Part shown: piece after piece, positions 42,606-50,644 of the stretch
Layout of the letters: the number at the start of each line of letters is the position of its first letter
Position numbering within the stretch: position 1 is the first letter of the stretch
NCBI GenBank assembly: GCA_038237645.1
Contig: JBBRYN010000003.1
Span: forward strand, 45,944 to 109,943
Length of the DNA stretch: 64,000 nucleotides
Source: QHCA01 sp038237645
Lineage (GTDB): Bacteria; Actinomycetota; Actinomycetes; Mycobacteriales; QHCA01
Direction: 5' to 3'
The notes under the pieces: generated by a model
Told to the model about the DNA's origin: nothing
Database searches by the model: none
The model's input: the letters and a program-made list of their open reading frames with translations, nothing else
Made by a program: the position numbers and the translations under genes

Positions 42606-43334
42606 ATGCTCGACACGATGACTCCCCGAGCCGCCAAGGCGGTGAAGCCGCAGCGGCCTGCCGTCGAGGCGGCCCGGGTCGGAGTGCGCCTGCTGGCCGG
42701 CGTCGTCGTGCTATGGGGGCTGCTCGTCGGCCTGGGTGAGCTGGTCGTCCACTTCTGGGTGCACAGCCGGCTCGGCACCGCCGAGGGCCGGGTGGATACC
42801 TATCTCGCCGCCCATCGCAGCGGCACGGGCAACGCCGTCACGCTGGTCATGGTGCAGCTCGCCGACACCGTCACGGTGGTCATCGTCACCGCCATTGTCG
42901 CCCTCGGTGTGTACGCCGCCGTGCGCCGGCTGCGCGAGCCGCTGTTCCTCGTCGCGGCGGTTGCGGGCGAGGTCGCGGCGTTCCTGGCCACCACCGCCGT
43001 CGTCAACCGGCACCGGCCACCGGTGGTGCACCTGGACGTCAGCCCGCCCACGTCGAGCTTCCCGTCCGGGCACACCGCCGCGGCGATCTGCCTCTACGGG
43101 GGCATGGCCGTCCTCTTCGGCGTCGTGGTCCGGCGCCGCAACGTCCGCCGCCTGATGTGGGGCCTGGCAATCGCGGTGCCCGTCCTGGTGGCCGCCGGGC
43201 GGCTCTACCGCGGGATGCACTTCCCCACCGATGTGCTGGCCGGCGGCCTGCTCGGTGTGCTCTGGCTGATCTGGCTGACGAGGGTCTATCCACTGGGAAA
43301 AGGTCCGGCCCGCGCAGGGAGGACGCGGGCTTGA
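42606..43334 (+). CDS. PAP2-family phosphatase
   Basis: A 242-residue membrane phosphatase with about five spans. The three PAP2 motifs are present: NRHRPP (about 138-143), FPSGHTA (about 156-162) and GRLYRGMHFPTD (about 199-210). It dephosphorylates lipid phosphates such as phosphatidate or undecaprenyl pyrophosphate at the outer face of the membrane. Its stop overlaps the TTG start of the lipid kinase gene, suggesting the two act on related lipids. Confidence 0.9.
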   Translation: MLDTMTPRAAKAVKPQRPAVEAARVGVRLLAGVVVLWGLLVGLGELVVHFWVHSRLGTAEGRVDTYLAAHRSGTGNAVTLVMVQLADTVTVVIVTAIVALGVYAAVRRLREPLFLVAAVAGEVAAFLATTAVVNRHRPPVVHLDVSPPTSSFPSGHTAAAICLYGGMAVLFGVVVRRRNVRRLMWGLAIAVPVLVAAGRLYRGMHFPTDVLAGGLLGVLWLIWLTRVYPLGKGPARAGRTRA

Positions 43335-44206
43335 CGGCGATCGTGGTGGTGAACCCGACCAAGATAGGTCCCGAACAGCAGCTGATTCTCGGTCGTGCCT
43401 TGGCCCATGAGGGCGTCGAGTCGGTGCGTTTCGTCGAGACGACGGTCGACGACCCGGGGGTCGGGCAGTCCCGGGCGGCCGTCGAGGGCGGTGCCGATCT
43501 CGTGCTCGCCTGGGGTGGCGACGGGACGGTGATGGCCTGCGTCACCGGGATGGCGGGCAGCGACGTGCCGCTGGCTATCGTTCCCGGTGGCACCGGCAAC
43601 CTGTTGGCGCGCAACCTCGACATCCCGCTGGGCATGGATGCGGCCATCCACGTCGCCGTCCACGGCACCCGGCGGCGGATCGACGTGGGAGCGGTGGACG
43701 GTGAGAAGTTCGCCGCAATGGCCGGGATGGGCTTCGATGCGGCGATAATGCGCGATGCCTCGGAGGGCGCCAAGGCCCGGGTCGGGCCGGCGGCCTATGT
43801 CGCGTCGGGGTTGACCAACCTCCCCAAGCGGGGTTTCGATTGCACGATCACCGTGGACGACCAGCCGCCGCGGCACAGCCGGGTCCGTACGGTCGTGGTG
43901 GGCAACGTCGGCAAGTTGCCGGGCGGGTTGCCGTTGATGCCGAACGCCGTGCCCGACGACGGCTGGCTCGACGTGGTGGTGATCTCACCACGGACGACCG
44001 TGCAGTGGGCGCAGGTCGCGTTGCGGGTCGCCATCCGCCGGCCGCATCCTCGGCACATGGACTGCTTCCGGGGCCACCGGATCCTGATCGAGAGCCGGAC
44101 ACCGCAGCCCTACGAGCTCGACGGTGACGTGCGCGGCGAGACGACCCGGATGCTGTGCCAGATCGAGCCCGGCGCGCTCGTGGTGTGCGTGCCGTCAGTC
44201 GACTGA
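43331..44206 (+). CDS. diacylglycerol/lipid kinase family protein
   Basis: A 291-residue kinase of the DAGK/YegS family. VVVNPTKIGP at the start, LAWGGDGTVMACVTG (about 59-73) and VPGGTGNLLARNLDIPLG (about 84-101) form the nucleotide-binding site. It phosphorylates diacylglycerol or a related lipid with ATP. The TTG at 43331 overlaps the PAP2 stop (TTGA) and has AGGGAGG about nine bases upstream. The gene is followed by repeat copies. Confidence 0.88.
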   Translation: MTAIVVVNPTKIGPEQQLILGRALAHEGVESVRFVETTVDDPGVGQSRAAVEGGADLVLAWGGDGTVMACVTGMAGSDVPLAIVPGGTGNLLARNLDIPLGMDAAIHVAVHGTRRRIDVGAVDGEKFAAMAGMGFDAAIMRDASEGAKARVGPAAYVASGLTNLPKRGFDCTITVDDQPPRHSRVRTVVVGNVGKLPGGLPLMPNAVPDDGWLDVVVISPRTTVQWAQVALRVAIRRPHPRHMDCFRGHRILIESRTPQPYELDGDVRGETTRMLCQIEPGALVVCVPSVD

Positions 44207-44221
44207 CCGTTGCCTCGGCCC

Positions 44222-44289
44222 CGCTCGATGCTCACTCGACCCAGCCCTCATCTCGCTCCGCTCCTCGCTTCGCTCGATGCTCACTCGAC
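44222..44289 (-). repeat. one partial and one complete interspersed repeat copy
   Basis: The partial copy (44222-44240) keeps only CGCTCGATGCTCACTCGAC. The complete 43-nt copy (44247-44289) runs from CTCATCTCG to CACTCGAC. On the minus strand the latter gives hisN its last codons and stop (GTC GAG TGA). Confidence 0.9.
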
Positions 44290-45084
44290 CAGCCGTGGAC
44301 GAGCGGGGGCCGCCAGGGCGGCCAGCACCTCGTCGTGCAGCACACCGTTGGTGCAGACAACGCTCCCGCTGTCCGGTCGCGCCTCGCCGCCCAGGTCGGT
44401 AAACCGCCCGCCGGCCTCCTCGACGATCGGCTGCAGCGCGACGAGATCGTGCAGGGCCAGCCCGAGCGGCTCGCAGGAGATGTCGACCGCACCGTCGGCG
44501 ACGAGCACGTGCGACCAGAAGTCGCCGAAGGCGCGCGCCCGCCACACCGCGCGGCTCAGCTCCAGAAAGGGCTCGAGCCGGCCGGCCTCCTCCCAGGAAC
44601 CGAGGCTGGAATACGACAGCGAGGCGTCTGACAGCGCCGCCACTCGTGATACCTGGCAGCGGGTCGCCTGCGACCGGTTGCGCCCGGTCCAGGCGCCACT
44701 GCCCCGGCCGGCCCACCAGCGCCGCCCCAGGGCGGGTGCGGACACGACGCCGAGGACCGCCTCGCCGCGGTCCAGCAGCCCGATGAGGGTGGCCCAGACC
44801 GGCACGCCGCGGATGTATCCCTTCGTCCCGTCGATCGGGTCGATCACCCACTGGCGGGCGCTGTAGCCCTGGGTGCCGAACTCCTCGCCGACGACGGAAT
44901 CCCGCGGCCGGGCCCGCTTCAGGGTGGACCGGATGGCCTCCTCGGCGCGCCGGTCGGCGTCGGAGACCGGCGTCATGTCCGGTTTCGTGCTGACCTGCAG
45001 GTCGAGCGCCCGGAAGCGGGCCATCGTCACCGAATCGGCGGCGTCGGCGAGGACGTGCGCGACTCCGAGGTCGTCGTCGTACAT
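44281..45084 (-). CDS. hisN: histidinol-phosphatase, inositol monophosphatase type
   Basis: A 267-residue member of the IMPase superfamily. The magnesium-binding motifs are VVGEEFG (about 65-71) and WVIDPIDGTKG (about 79-89); GDFWSHVLVADGAVD near 185-199 is the third motif. The actinobacterial HisN branch of this family removes phosphate from histidinol phosphate in histidine synthesis, and hisN commonly lies near rsgA and aroA, as here. Inositol or other phosphates are possible substrates. The stop codon is inside a repeat copy, so the C-terminal residues may be recent. Confidence 0.85.
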   Translation of the reverse strand: MYDDDLGVAHVLADAADSVTMARFRALDLQVSTKPDMTPVSDADRRAEEAIRSTLKRARPRDSVVGEEFGTQGYSARQWVIDPIDGTKGYIRGVPVWATLIGLLDRGEAVLGVVSAPALGRRWWAGRGSGAWTGRNRSQATRCQVSRVAALSDASLSYSSLGSWEEAGRLEPFLELSRAVWRARAFGDFWSHVLVADGAVDISCEPLGLALHDLVALQPIVEEAGGRFTDLGGEARPDSGSVVCTNGVLHDEVLAALAAPARPRLVE

Positions 45085-45159
45085 GCGTGGACACTATCGT
45101 CGGTGCATGCCCCGCTCTGACCGCGGAGTGGTCGTGGGTTCGTCCCTCGGCTCGTCCAC

Positions 45160-45696
45160 GTGAATGCCGACGAGTTGGCGGGCCTGCTCTCCGAACCGGA
45201 CCGGCTGTGCGTCGTGGCGGCGCTGGTGCTGGGCGCCGCGACGGTGGGCGACGTGGCGGAGGCGACCGGGCTCGACATCCGGGCGACCACGCAGGCGCTG
45301 GTCCGGCTCGAGGGCGGGGGACTGGTGTCCCATTCCGATGGCCGGGTGGTGCTGCACGCTGACGCCATCAAGGCGGCGGCGCGGGCCGCTGCGCCCCGGC
45401 GGTCCACCGAAGGGCCGCCGACCGGGGATCCTGACACCGACGCGGTACTACGCCGCTTCGTGGCCGACGGCCGGCTGCTCAGCATTCCCGCTACGCGTCG
45501 GAAGCGCCTGAAGTTGCTCGAACACATCGTGACGGCGTTCGAACCAGGCGTGCGCTATCCGGAGCGCGAGGTCGACGCCGTCCTGCGGGCATGGCACCCC
45601 GATCATGCGTCGTTGCGTCGCTACCTGGTCGACGAACATCTGCTGAGCCGGGAGGCGGGGCACTACTTGCGCAGCGGCGGCCCCGTGGTTGTCTGA
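45160..45696 (+). CDS. DUF2087 protein with N-terminal winged helix
   Basis: A 178-residue protein. Residues about 1-70 look like an ArsR-type winged helix (DVAEATGLDIRATTQALVRL, then a wing). Residues about 95-170 are DUF2087 (KRLKLLEHIVTAFEPGVRYP and LRRYLVDEHLLSREAGHYLR). It is probably a DNA-binding regulator; the target is unknown. GTG 45160 is the start, divergent from hisN across 75 bases, so it could regulate that promoter region. Confidence 0.82.
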   Translation: MNADELAGLLSEPDRLCVVAALVLGAATVGDVAEATGLDIRATTQALVRLEGGGLVSHSDGRVVLHADAIKAAARAAAPRRSTEGPPTGDPDTDAVLRRFVADGRLLSIPATRRKRLKLLEHIVTAFEPGVRYPEREVDAVLRAWHPDHASLRRYLVDEHLLSREAGHYLRSGGPVVV

Positions 45697-45725
45697 TCAG
45701 CCCGTGATCTGATCGGTGGGCCGGA

Positions 45726-46739
45726 TCAGTCCGGGTCGACCAGCCGGGCCCGGAGCAACCGGCGATAGGACTCCAGGCGCTCCGGCGAAGCGTGCCCGTC
45801 AGCCACCCAGCGGTCGAGAGTGCAGCCCTCCGTGGCGGACATGTGCTCGCAGCCCGCCGGACACGCCTGCGCCCCGTCGGCGAGGTCGGGGAAGGAAGCG
45901 AGCACGTTCGCCGGCCGTACGTGAGCGAGCCCGAATGAGCGCACGCCTGGCGTGTCCACGACCCACCCGCCGCCGGGCAGCGGCAGCGCCACAGCGGACG
46001 AGGAGGTATGGCGACCGCGGCCGGTGACAACATTGACAATGCCGATCCGGCGGTAGGCCTCCGGGACCAGCCGATTGACCAAAGTGGACTTCCCGACGCC
46101 GGAGTGTCCGATGAAGACGCTCACCCGGTCTATCAGGCGCTCGCGCAGGTCTGCCGGCTCGTCGACTTGCCGGGTGGTCACCGCGGCGACGTCGAGGTCG
46201 CCGTAGAGCCGGAGCAGGTCGTGCGGAGTGGCGAGGTCACCCTTGGTGAGGCACAGCAACGGGTCCAGCCCGGCGTCGTAGGCGGCCACCAGGCAGCGGT
46301 CGATGAACCCGCTCCGCGGCGGCGGGTCGGCGAGCGCGGTCACGATGACCAACTGGTCGGCGTTGGCGACCACCACCCGCTCCACCGGGTCGGTGTCGTC
46401 AGCGGTGCGGCGCAGAGTGGTGGTGCGAGGTTCGATCCGCACGATCCGGGCGAGTGCGTCGACCTCACCGGAGGTGTCCCCCACGATCCCCACCCGGTCG
46501 CCGACCACTACCGCGCGCCGGCCCATCTCCCTCGCCCGCATCGCGGTCACCATACGGTCACCGACGACGCAGGTGAACCTCCCCCGGTCGACAGCCACGA
46601 CGAAACCGGACTCCGCCCCGGTGTGCTGCGGCCGGGTGCGGGTACGTGGTCGCGAGCCGCGTCCGGGCCGGATCCGGACGTCGTCCTCGTCGAGGTCGCG
46701 GCGGCGGCTCAGGCAGGGCTCCGCAGCATGGCCGTCCAC
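45726..46739 (-). CDS. rsgA: ribosome biogenesis GTPase RsgA
   Basis: A 337-residue circularly permuted GTPase. An OB-like N-terminal domain (about 45-110) is followed by G4 (LTKGD, about 167), then G1 (GHSGVGKST, about 210) and G3 (VVDTPG, about 262), and a zinc knuckle (CPAGCEHMSATEGC, about 294-307). It helps mature the 30S subunit. The first usable start is GTG 46739, which overlaps aroA by 31 bases; the first about 8 residues are not conserved. Co-transcribed with aroA. Confidence 0.93.
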   Translation of the reverse strand: MDGHAAEPCLSRRRDLDEDDVRIRPGRGSRPRTRTRPQHTGAESGFVVAVDRGRFTCVVGDRMVTAMRAREMGRRAVVVGDRVGIVGDTSGEVDALARIVRIEPRTTTLRRTADDTDPVERVVVANADQLVIVTALADPPPRSGFIDRCLVAAYDAGLDPLLCLTKGDLATPHDLLRLYGDLDVAAVTTRQVDEPADLRERLIDRVSVFIGHSGVGKSTLVNRLVPEAYRRIGIVNVVTGRGRHTSSSAVALPLPGGGWVVDTPGVRSFGLAHVRPANVLASFPDLADGAQACPAGCEHMSATEGCTLDRWVADGHASPERLESYRRLLRARLVDPD

Positions 46740-47983
46740 ATCGGAACGAACTCCGGCATCGTCTTGGCCGTGGTGGTCACATCGACGACCTGCACGCCCG
46801 GCACGACCAGGCCGAGCACCGCGGCGGCGGTGGCCAGCCGGTGGTCGCCGTAGGTCTGGAAGACACCACCGTGCAGCGGCGCCGGCTCGATGAGCAGTCC
46901 GTCGGGAGTCTCGGTCACCCCGGCGCCGAGGCGGCCCAACTCGGCGGCCAGGGCGGCCAGCCGGTCGGTCTCATGCCCCCGGATATGGCCGATACCCCGC
47001 AGCCGGGAGGGTGAGTCGGCCACCGCGGCCACCGCGGCGATGGTCGGGGTGAGCTCGGCGACGTCGCGGAGGTCCACGTCGATCCCGTGCACCGATCCGC
47101 CGCCGGACAGGGTGAGTCCACCGACGCGCAGTTCTGCCTGCGCGCCCATCGCGGTGAGCAACTCGGGCAGGGCAGCACCCGGCTGAGTCGTCGCGTGCGG
47201 CCAGCCGGGCATCGTCACCCGGCCGCTGGTGATCAGCGCGGCGGCCAGGAAAGGTGCGGCGTTGGACAGGTCGGGCTCGACGTCGATCTGACCGCCCGAC
47301 AGCGGCCCCGGCTGCACCGTCCACACCGACGGCCCGCTGTCGTCGACCACTCCGCCGGCGGACCGCAGCATCGCGACCGTCATCGCGACGTGCGGCAGTG
47401 ACGGGACCGGCGGTCCGGCATGGTGCACGACGACGCCCTGGTCGAAGCGCGGTGCGGACAGCAGCATGGCGCTGACGAACTGTGAGGATTGCGAGGCGTC
47501 CAGCGTCACCGGCCCACCTGGCAGCCGGCCGGTGGCGCGAACCATGATCGGCAGGAAGCCACTGCCTTGCGCCTCGATGTCGGCACCCAGCGCGCGCAGC
47601 GCCGACAGCACGGGTGCCATCGGCCGCTGGCGGGCCCGCGGGTCGCCGTCGAAGCCCACCGTGCCCTTGGCCAAGCAGGCCAGCGGCGGCAGGAAGCGCA
47701 TTACCGTGCCGGAGTTGCCGACGTCGATGGTGCAGCCCCCGCCGAGCACCCCAGGTGTGACCGACCAGGCGTCGGCGGACTCGGCCACATCGACTCCCAG
47801 TGCCCGTAACCCGTCGATCATCAGGATGGTGTCGCGAGCGCGCAGCGGGTGTCGGATGACGGTCGGCCCGTCGGCCAGCGCTGCCAGGACGGCCGCGCGG
47901 GCAGTGATGGACTTCGAGCCGGGCACCACGACCGTCGCCTCGACCGGCCGGGTCGCCTGCGGTGCCGCCCAGAGGTCGCTCAC
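46709..47983 (-). CDS. aroA: 3-phosphoshikimate 1-carboxyvinyltransferase (EPSP synthase)
   Basis: A 424-residue enzyme that transfers enolpyruvate from PEP to shikimate 3-phosphate in aromatic amino-acid synthesis. VPGSKSITARAAVLAAL (about 20-36), DVGNSGTVMRFLPP (about 83-96) and the late GHIRGHETDRLAALAAEL match the two-domain family; SGT rather than AGT in the PEP loop is within known variation. GTG 47983 (VSDLWAAP) is the conserved actinobacterial start, with AGG just upstream; a longer frame reaches 48040. Confidence 0.93.
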   Translation of the reverse strand: MSDLWAAPQATRPVEATVVVPGSKSITARAAVLAALADGPTVIRHPLRARDTILMIDGLRALGVDVAESADAWSVTPGVLGGGCTIDVGNSGTVMRFLPPLACLAKGTVGFDGDPRARQRPMAPVLSALRALGADIEAQGSGFLPIMVRATGRLPGGPVTLDASQSSQFVSAMLLSAPRFDQGVVVHHAGPPVPSLPHVAMTVAMLRSAGGVVDDSGPSVWTVQPGPLSGGQIDVEPDLSNAAPFLAAALITSGRVTMPGWPHATTQPGAALPELLTAMGAQAELRVGGLTLSGGGSVHGIDVDLRDVAELTPTIAAVAAVADSPSRLRGIGHIRGHETDRLAALAAELGRLGAGVTETPDGLLIEPAPLHGGVFQTYGDHRLATAAAVLGLVVPGVQVVDVTTTAKTMPEFVPMWTAMLRSPA

Positions 47984-48138
47984 CGACCTAGTCTGGCGCA
48001 TCTCGGGCCTGCCTCGCCCACCCGCCGTACCCGAGTCCACCTGACATTAGGTTCCGGGAAGACTTCGCCTCCCGGCGGTCCCACGCCGCGTTCTCGGACC
48101 CTTCGAGGGTGGGTGGGGCGGCATGGGAGCCTAGGCGG

Positions 48139-48897
48139 ATGTGCGGCAGGTATGCGGCCTCCAGGCGGCCGGAGGATCTCACGGTCGAGTTCGAGGCCGC
48201 GGACGCCACCGGCGATCGAGTGCTGCCGGCGGACTACAACGTCGCCCCGGCCAAAGAGGTGCATGTCGTCCTGTTGGGGCGAGTGGGCAGCGAGCGCAGC
48301 GAGGAAACGGGCAGCGAGCGAAGCGACGAGCGGATCGAGATGACGGCCCGGCACGGCGTCCGCGAGCTGCGGGTGGCCCGCTGGGGGCTGGTGCCGGGGT
48401 GGGCCCTGCCGACCCGGGGTGCGACCCCGATGATCAATGCGCGGATCGAGACCGTCGCCGAACGGCCTGCCTTCCGCTCCGCTTGGCGCCGGCGCCGCTG
48501 TCTCGTCCCGGCGGACGGCTGGTACGAGTGGGCCGCGGGCCAGGACCGTCCCGGGCGACTACCGTACTTCATCACGCCTCTCGATGGCTCGGTGCTCGCG
48601 CTTGCCGGGCTGTACGAGTGGTGCGATGGGCTGCTGACCTGCACGATCCTGACGACTGCTGCGTCGGGGCAGCTGTGCGCCGTGCACGACCGGATGCCGG
48701 TCGCCGTCGATCCCCGCCGGTGGGCGGCCTGGCTCGACCCCGCCATCGAGGAGCCGCCGGTCGCCACCATCCTCAGCGAGCAACGGGTAGCCGCCCTCGA
48801 GCTGCGCCCGGTCGCTCCGGGCGTGGGCAACGTCGGCAACAGCGGCGCCGGCCTGGTCGCACCATGGGTGCGACCCGCGGCGCAGACGCTGTTCTGA
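48139..48897 (+). CDS. SRAP/YedK-like abasic-site protein (HMCES family)
   Basis: A 252-residue SRAP protein. It begins MCGRYA, with Cys2 becoming the N-terminal catalytic residue after Met removal. YNVAP (about 33-37), ARWGLVPGWA, PMINARIETV, RRCLVPADGWYEW and VHDRMP complete the family motifs, including the active-site Glu and His. Such proteins crosslink to abasic sites in single-stranded DNA and shield them. Residues 47-69 (GRVGSERSEETGSERSDE and following) are encoded by a degenerate copy of the interspersed repeat, inserted in frame between two conserved strands. Confidence 0.9.
   Translation: MCGRYAASRRPEDLTVEFEAADATGDRVLPADYNVAPAKEVHVVLLGRVGSERSEETGSERSDERIEMTARHGVRELRVARWGLVPGWALPTRGATPMINARIETVAERPAFRSAWRRRRCLVPADGWYEWAAGQDRPGRLPYFITPLDGSVLALAGLYEWCDGLLTCTILTTAASGQLCAVHDRMPVAVDPRRWAAWLDPAIEEPPVATILSEQRVAALELRPVAPGVGNVGNSGAGLVAPWVRPAAQTLF
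48278..48344 (+). repeat. degenerate in-frame repeat copy inside the YedK-like gene
   Basis: It begins GGCGAGTGGGCAGCGAG and ends ATCGAGATGACGG, with an internal partial duplication (GGGCAGCGAGCGAAGCGACG). The family frame that reads RVSIERSEERSEMT has no stop, and this copy uses it. Confidence 0.75.
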
Positions 48898-48907
48898 CGG
48901 CCATGGT

Positions 48908-49600
48908 GTGCGTCGAGGTGCCCACCGCGCGCGGCCCGGCTCGGGTCAGATCGACGAGCCATCGGGATCGGCCGGCCTCCTGCTGGTCCTCGGGCACGGT
49001 GCGGGTGGGGGAGTGGCAACTCCGGACTTGCTTGCCGTAACGCGCGCTGCGACGGCGGTCGGCGTGACGGTCGCCCGGGTCGAGCAGCCCTACCGGGTGG
49101 CGGGCCGGCGGGCGCCGGCGCCAGCCGCTCACCTCGACGACGCGTGGGTGACGGTCGTCGGGGCGCTGCGCGACTCCTGTCCCGGCTTGGCAGTGGTGAC
49201 CGGGGGACGCAGCAGCGGCGGTCGGGTCGCCTGCCGTACCGCGGCGGCAACCGGCGCCGCTGGTGTCGTCGCACTGGCCTTTCCGCTGCGGCCGCCGCGG
49301 CATCCGGAGCGCAGCAGGGCGGCGGAGCTGGCCGCGGCCGGCATGCCCGTGCTTGTCGTCAACGGCGCCCGGGATCCGTTCGGGGTGCCCGAGGCCGGCG
49401 GGGCGGTGAGTGTGCGGGCAATGCCCGGCGCCGACCATTCGCTGCGCAGCTGCGCGGCGGAGGTGGGGGAGCTGGTAGCCCGGTGGCTCACGGCGTCCAT
49501 GACCGGTGCAACGCAACGGGGGAAACAATCGGCCGGCTGTGTTGTTGGGACTGACAGTCGCGTACGCCGAAGGGCGCGCCCCTCGCCGGAGGATCCATGA
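48908..49600 (+). CDS. KANL3/Tex30-like alpha/beta hydrolase, possibly with a 5' frameshift
   Basis: A 230-residue alpha/beta hydrolase-like protein: LLLVLGHGAGGGVATPDL (about 24-41), nucleophile GGRSSGGRVA, acid in VNGARDPFG and base His in GADHSL. The usual N-terminus (VEVPTARGPARV) is found in another frame starting at ATG 48903 and switches into this one near 48950, so a one-base loss or two-base gain is likely there. The GTG 48908 start used here gives an atypical Arg-rich beginning. The last about 25 residues are also atypical and overlap the sigR promoter region. Confidence 0.65.
   Translation: MRRGAHRARPGSGQIDEPSGSAGLLLVLGHGAGGGVATPDLLAVTRAATAVGVTVARVEQPYRVAGRRAPAPAAHLDDAWVTVVGALRDSCPGLAVVTGGRSSGGRVACRTAAATGAAGVVALAFPLRPPRHPERSRAAELAAAGMPVLVVNGARDPFGVPEAGGAVSVRAMPGADHSLRSCAAEVGELVARWLTASMTGATQRGKQSAGCVVGTDSRVRRRARPSPEDP
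49521..49546 (+). promoter_or_regulatory. candidate SigR-type autoregulatory promoter
   Basis: GGAAA at 49521-49525, an 18-base spacer, then GTT at 49544-49546, close to the GGAAT-N18-GTT consensus of SigR/SigH promoters. It lies about 200 bases before the proposed sigR start and could allow positive autoregulation, as known in Streptomyces and mycobacteria. Confidence 0.5.
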
Positions 49601-49725
49601 TTGGCTCGTCGAATGCCCACCTGGCCGTGGCGCGGACACCGCGACTGTGGGCGCCGCTGCAAGGCACCGGGCCGCTGGGGATAGGCTCCCTTTCGCAGTC
49701 CTCCCCAGCGGTAAAGGTGGCGCCG

Positions 49726-50373
49726 GTGTCTGGCTCGTCCGACGACAGGGCCACCGAAACACGTGATGAGCGCAAGGCCCGCTTCGAGCAGGACGCGCTG
49801 CCCTTCATCGACCAGCTCTACTCCGCCGCCCTGCGGATGACCCGCAACCCGGCCGATGCCGAGGACCTGGTGCAGGAGACGTTCGTCAAGGCCTTCTCCG
49901 CCTTTCACCAGTTCGAGCCCGGCACCAACCTCAAGGCCTGGCTCTACCGCATCCTGACCAACAGCTACATCAACTCCTACCGCAAGCGGCAGCGTCAGCC
50001 ACAGCAGAGCCCGACTGAGCAGATCGAGGACTGGCAGCTCGCGGCAGCGGAGTCACACACTTCTCGTGGGCTGCGTTCGGCCGAGACCGAGGCGCTCGAC
50101 CACCTTCCCGACTCAGACGTCAAGGAGGCGCTCCAGCGGTTGCCGGAGGAGTTCCGGCTCGCCGTCTATCTTGCCGACGTCGAGGGCTTCGCCTACAAGG
50201 AGATCGCCGAGATCATGGGCACGCCGATCGGCACGGTGATGTCGAGGCTCCATCGCGGGCGTCGCAACCTCAGGCAGATGCTGGAGCACTATGCCGTCGA
50301 CCGCGGGGTCCGGCGGTCAGGTGGCGTTGCAGATGGCATGGATGATGGCGTCACCGAGGAGGCGTCGTCATGA
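49726..50373 (+). CDS. sigR: RNA polymerase ECF sigma factor, SigR/SigH type
   Basis: A 215-residue ECF sigma factor. Region 2 contains LYSAALRMTRNPADAEDLVQ and ETFVKAFSAFHQFEPGTNLK, and region 4 LPEEFRLAVYLADVEGFAYK, EIAEIMGTPIGTVMSRLHRG. The next gene encodes a redox zinc anti-sigma factor, so it controls the thiol-oxidative stress response. GTG 49726 has AAAGGTGG upstream. The frame continues to an ATG at 49597, which would give a 258-residue form, comparable to the longer SigR' isoform known in Streptomyces. The stop overlaps rsrA. Confidence 0.92.
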   Translation: MSGSSDDRATETRDERKARFEQDALPFIDQLYSAALRMTRNPADAEDLVQETFVKAFSAFHQFEPGTNLKAWLYRILTNSYINSYRKRQRQPQQSPTEQIEDWQLAAAESHTSRGLRSAETEALDHLPDSDVKEALQRLPEEFRLAVYLADVEGFAYKEIAEIMGTPIGTVMSRLHRGRRNLRQMLEHYAVDRGVRRSGGVADGMDDGVTEEASS

Positions 50374-50630
50374 GTTGTGGCCGACCACACGAGACGGACT
50401 GCCGCGTCGTTCTCGAGACGGTGTTCCTGTATCTCGACGGCGAGTGCGAGAGCGAGCAGCGCGCCAAGATCAAGGAGCACCTCGAGGAGTGCGGGCCCTG
50501 CCTGCGGCAGTACGGCATCGAGGCCGACGTGAAGGCCCTGGTCGCCCGCTGCTGCCGGCGCGATCACGCACCGGACCACCTCAAGCTCCGAGTGCTCGAC
50601 AAGCTCCGCGAAGCCGGCATCGACGGCTGA
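50370..50630 (+). CDS. rsrA: redox-sensing zinc anti-sigma factor, RsrA type
   Basis: An 86-residue anti-sigma factor. H37, C41 and C44 form the HxxxCxxC zinc motif (KEHLEECGPCLRQ), and C11 (TDCRVV) is the fourth redox cysteine. It binds and silences the sigma factor in reducing conditions and releases it when its cysteines form disulfides; reduction depends on thioredoxin and mycothiol. The ATG overlaps the sigR stop (ATGA), fitting 1:1 production. An additional CC pair near residue 61 is outside the core motif. Confidence 0.93.
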   Translation: MSCGRPHETDCRVVLETVFLYLDGECESEQRAKIKEHLEECGPCLRQYGIEADVKALVARCCRRDHAPDHLKLRVLDKLREAGIDG

Positions 50631-50644
50631 GCAGGCTGGCCAGG

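Noticed and set aside
46425..46445. GGTTCGATCC resembling a tRNA T-loop
   Set aside because: It lies in the coding sequence of rsgA and no cloverleaf arms can be formed around it.
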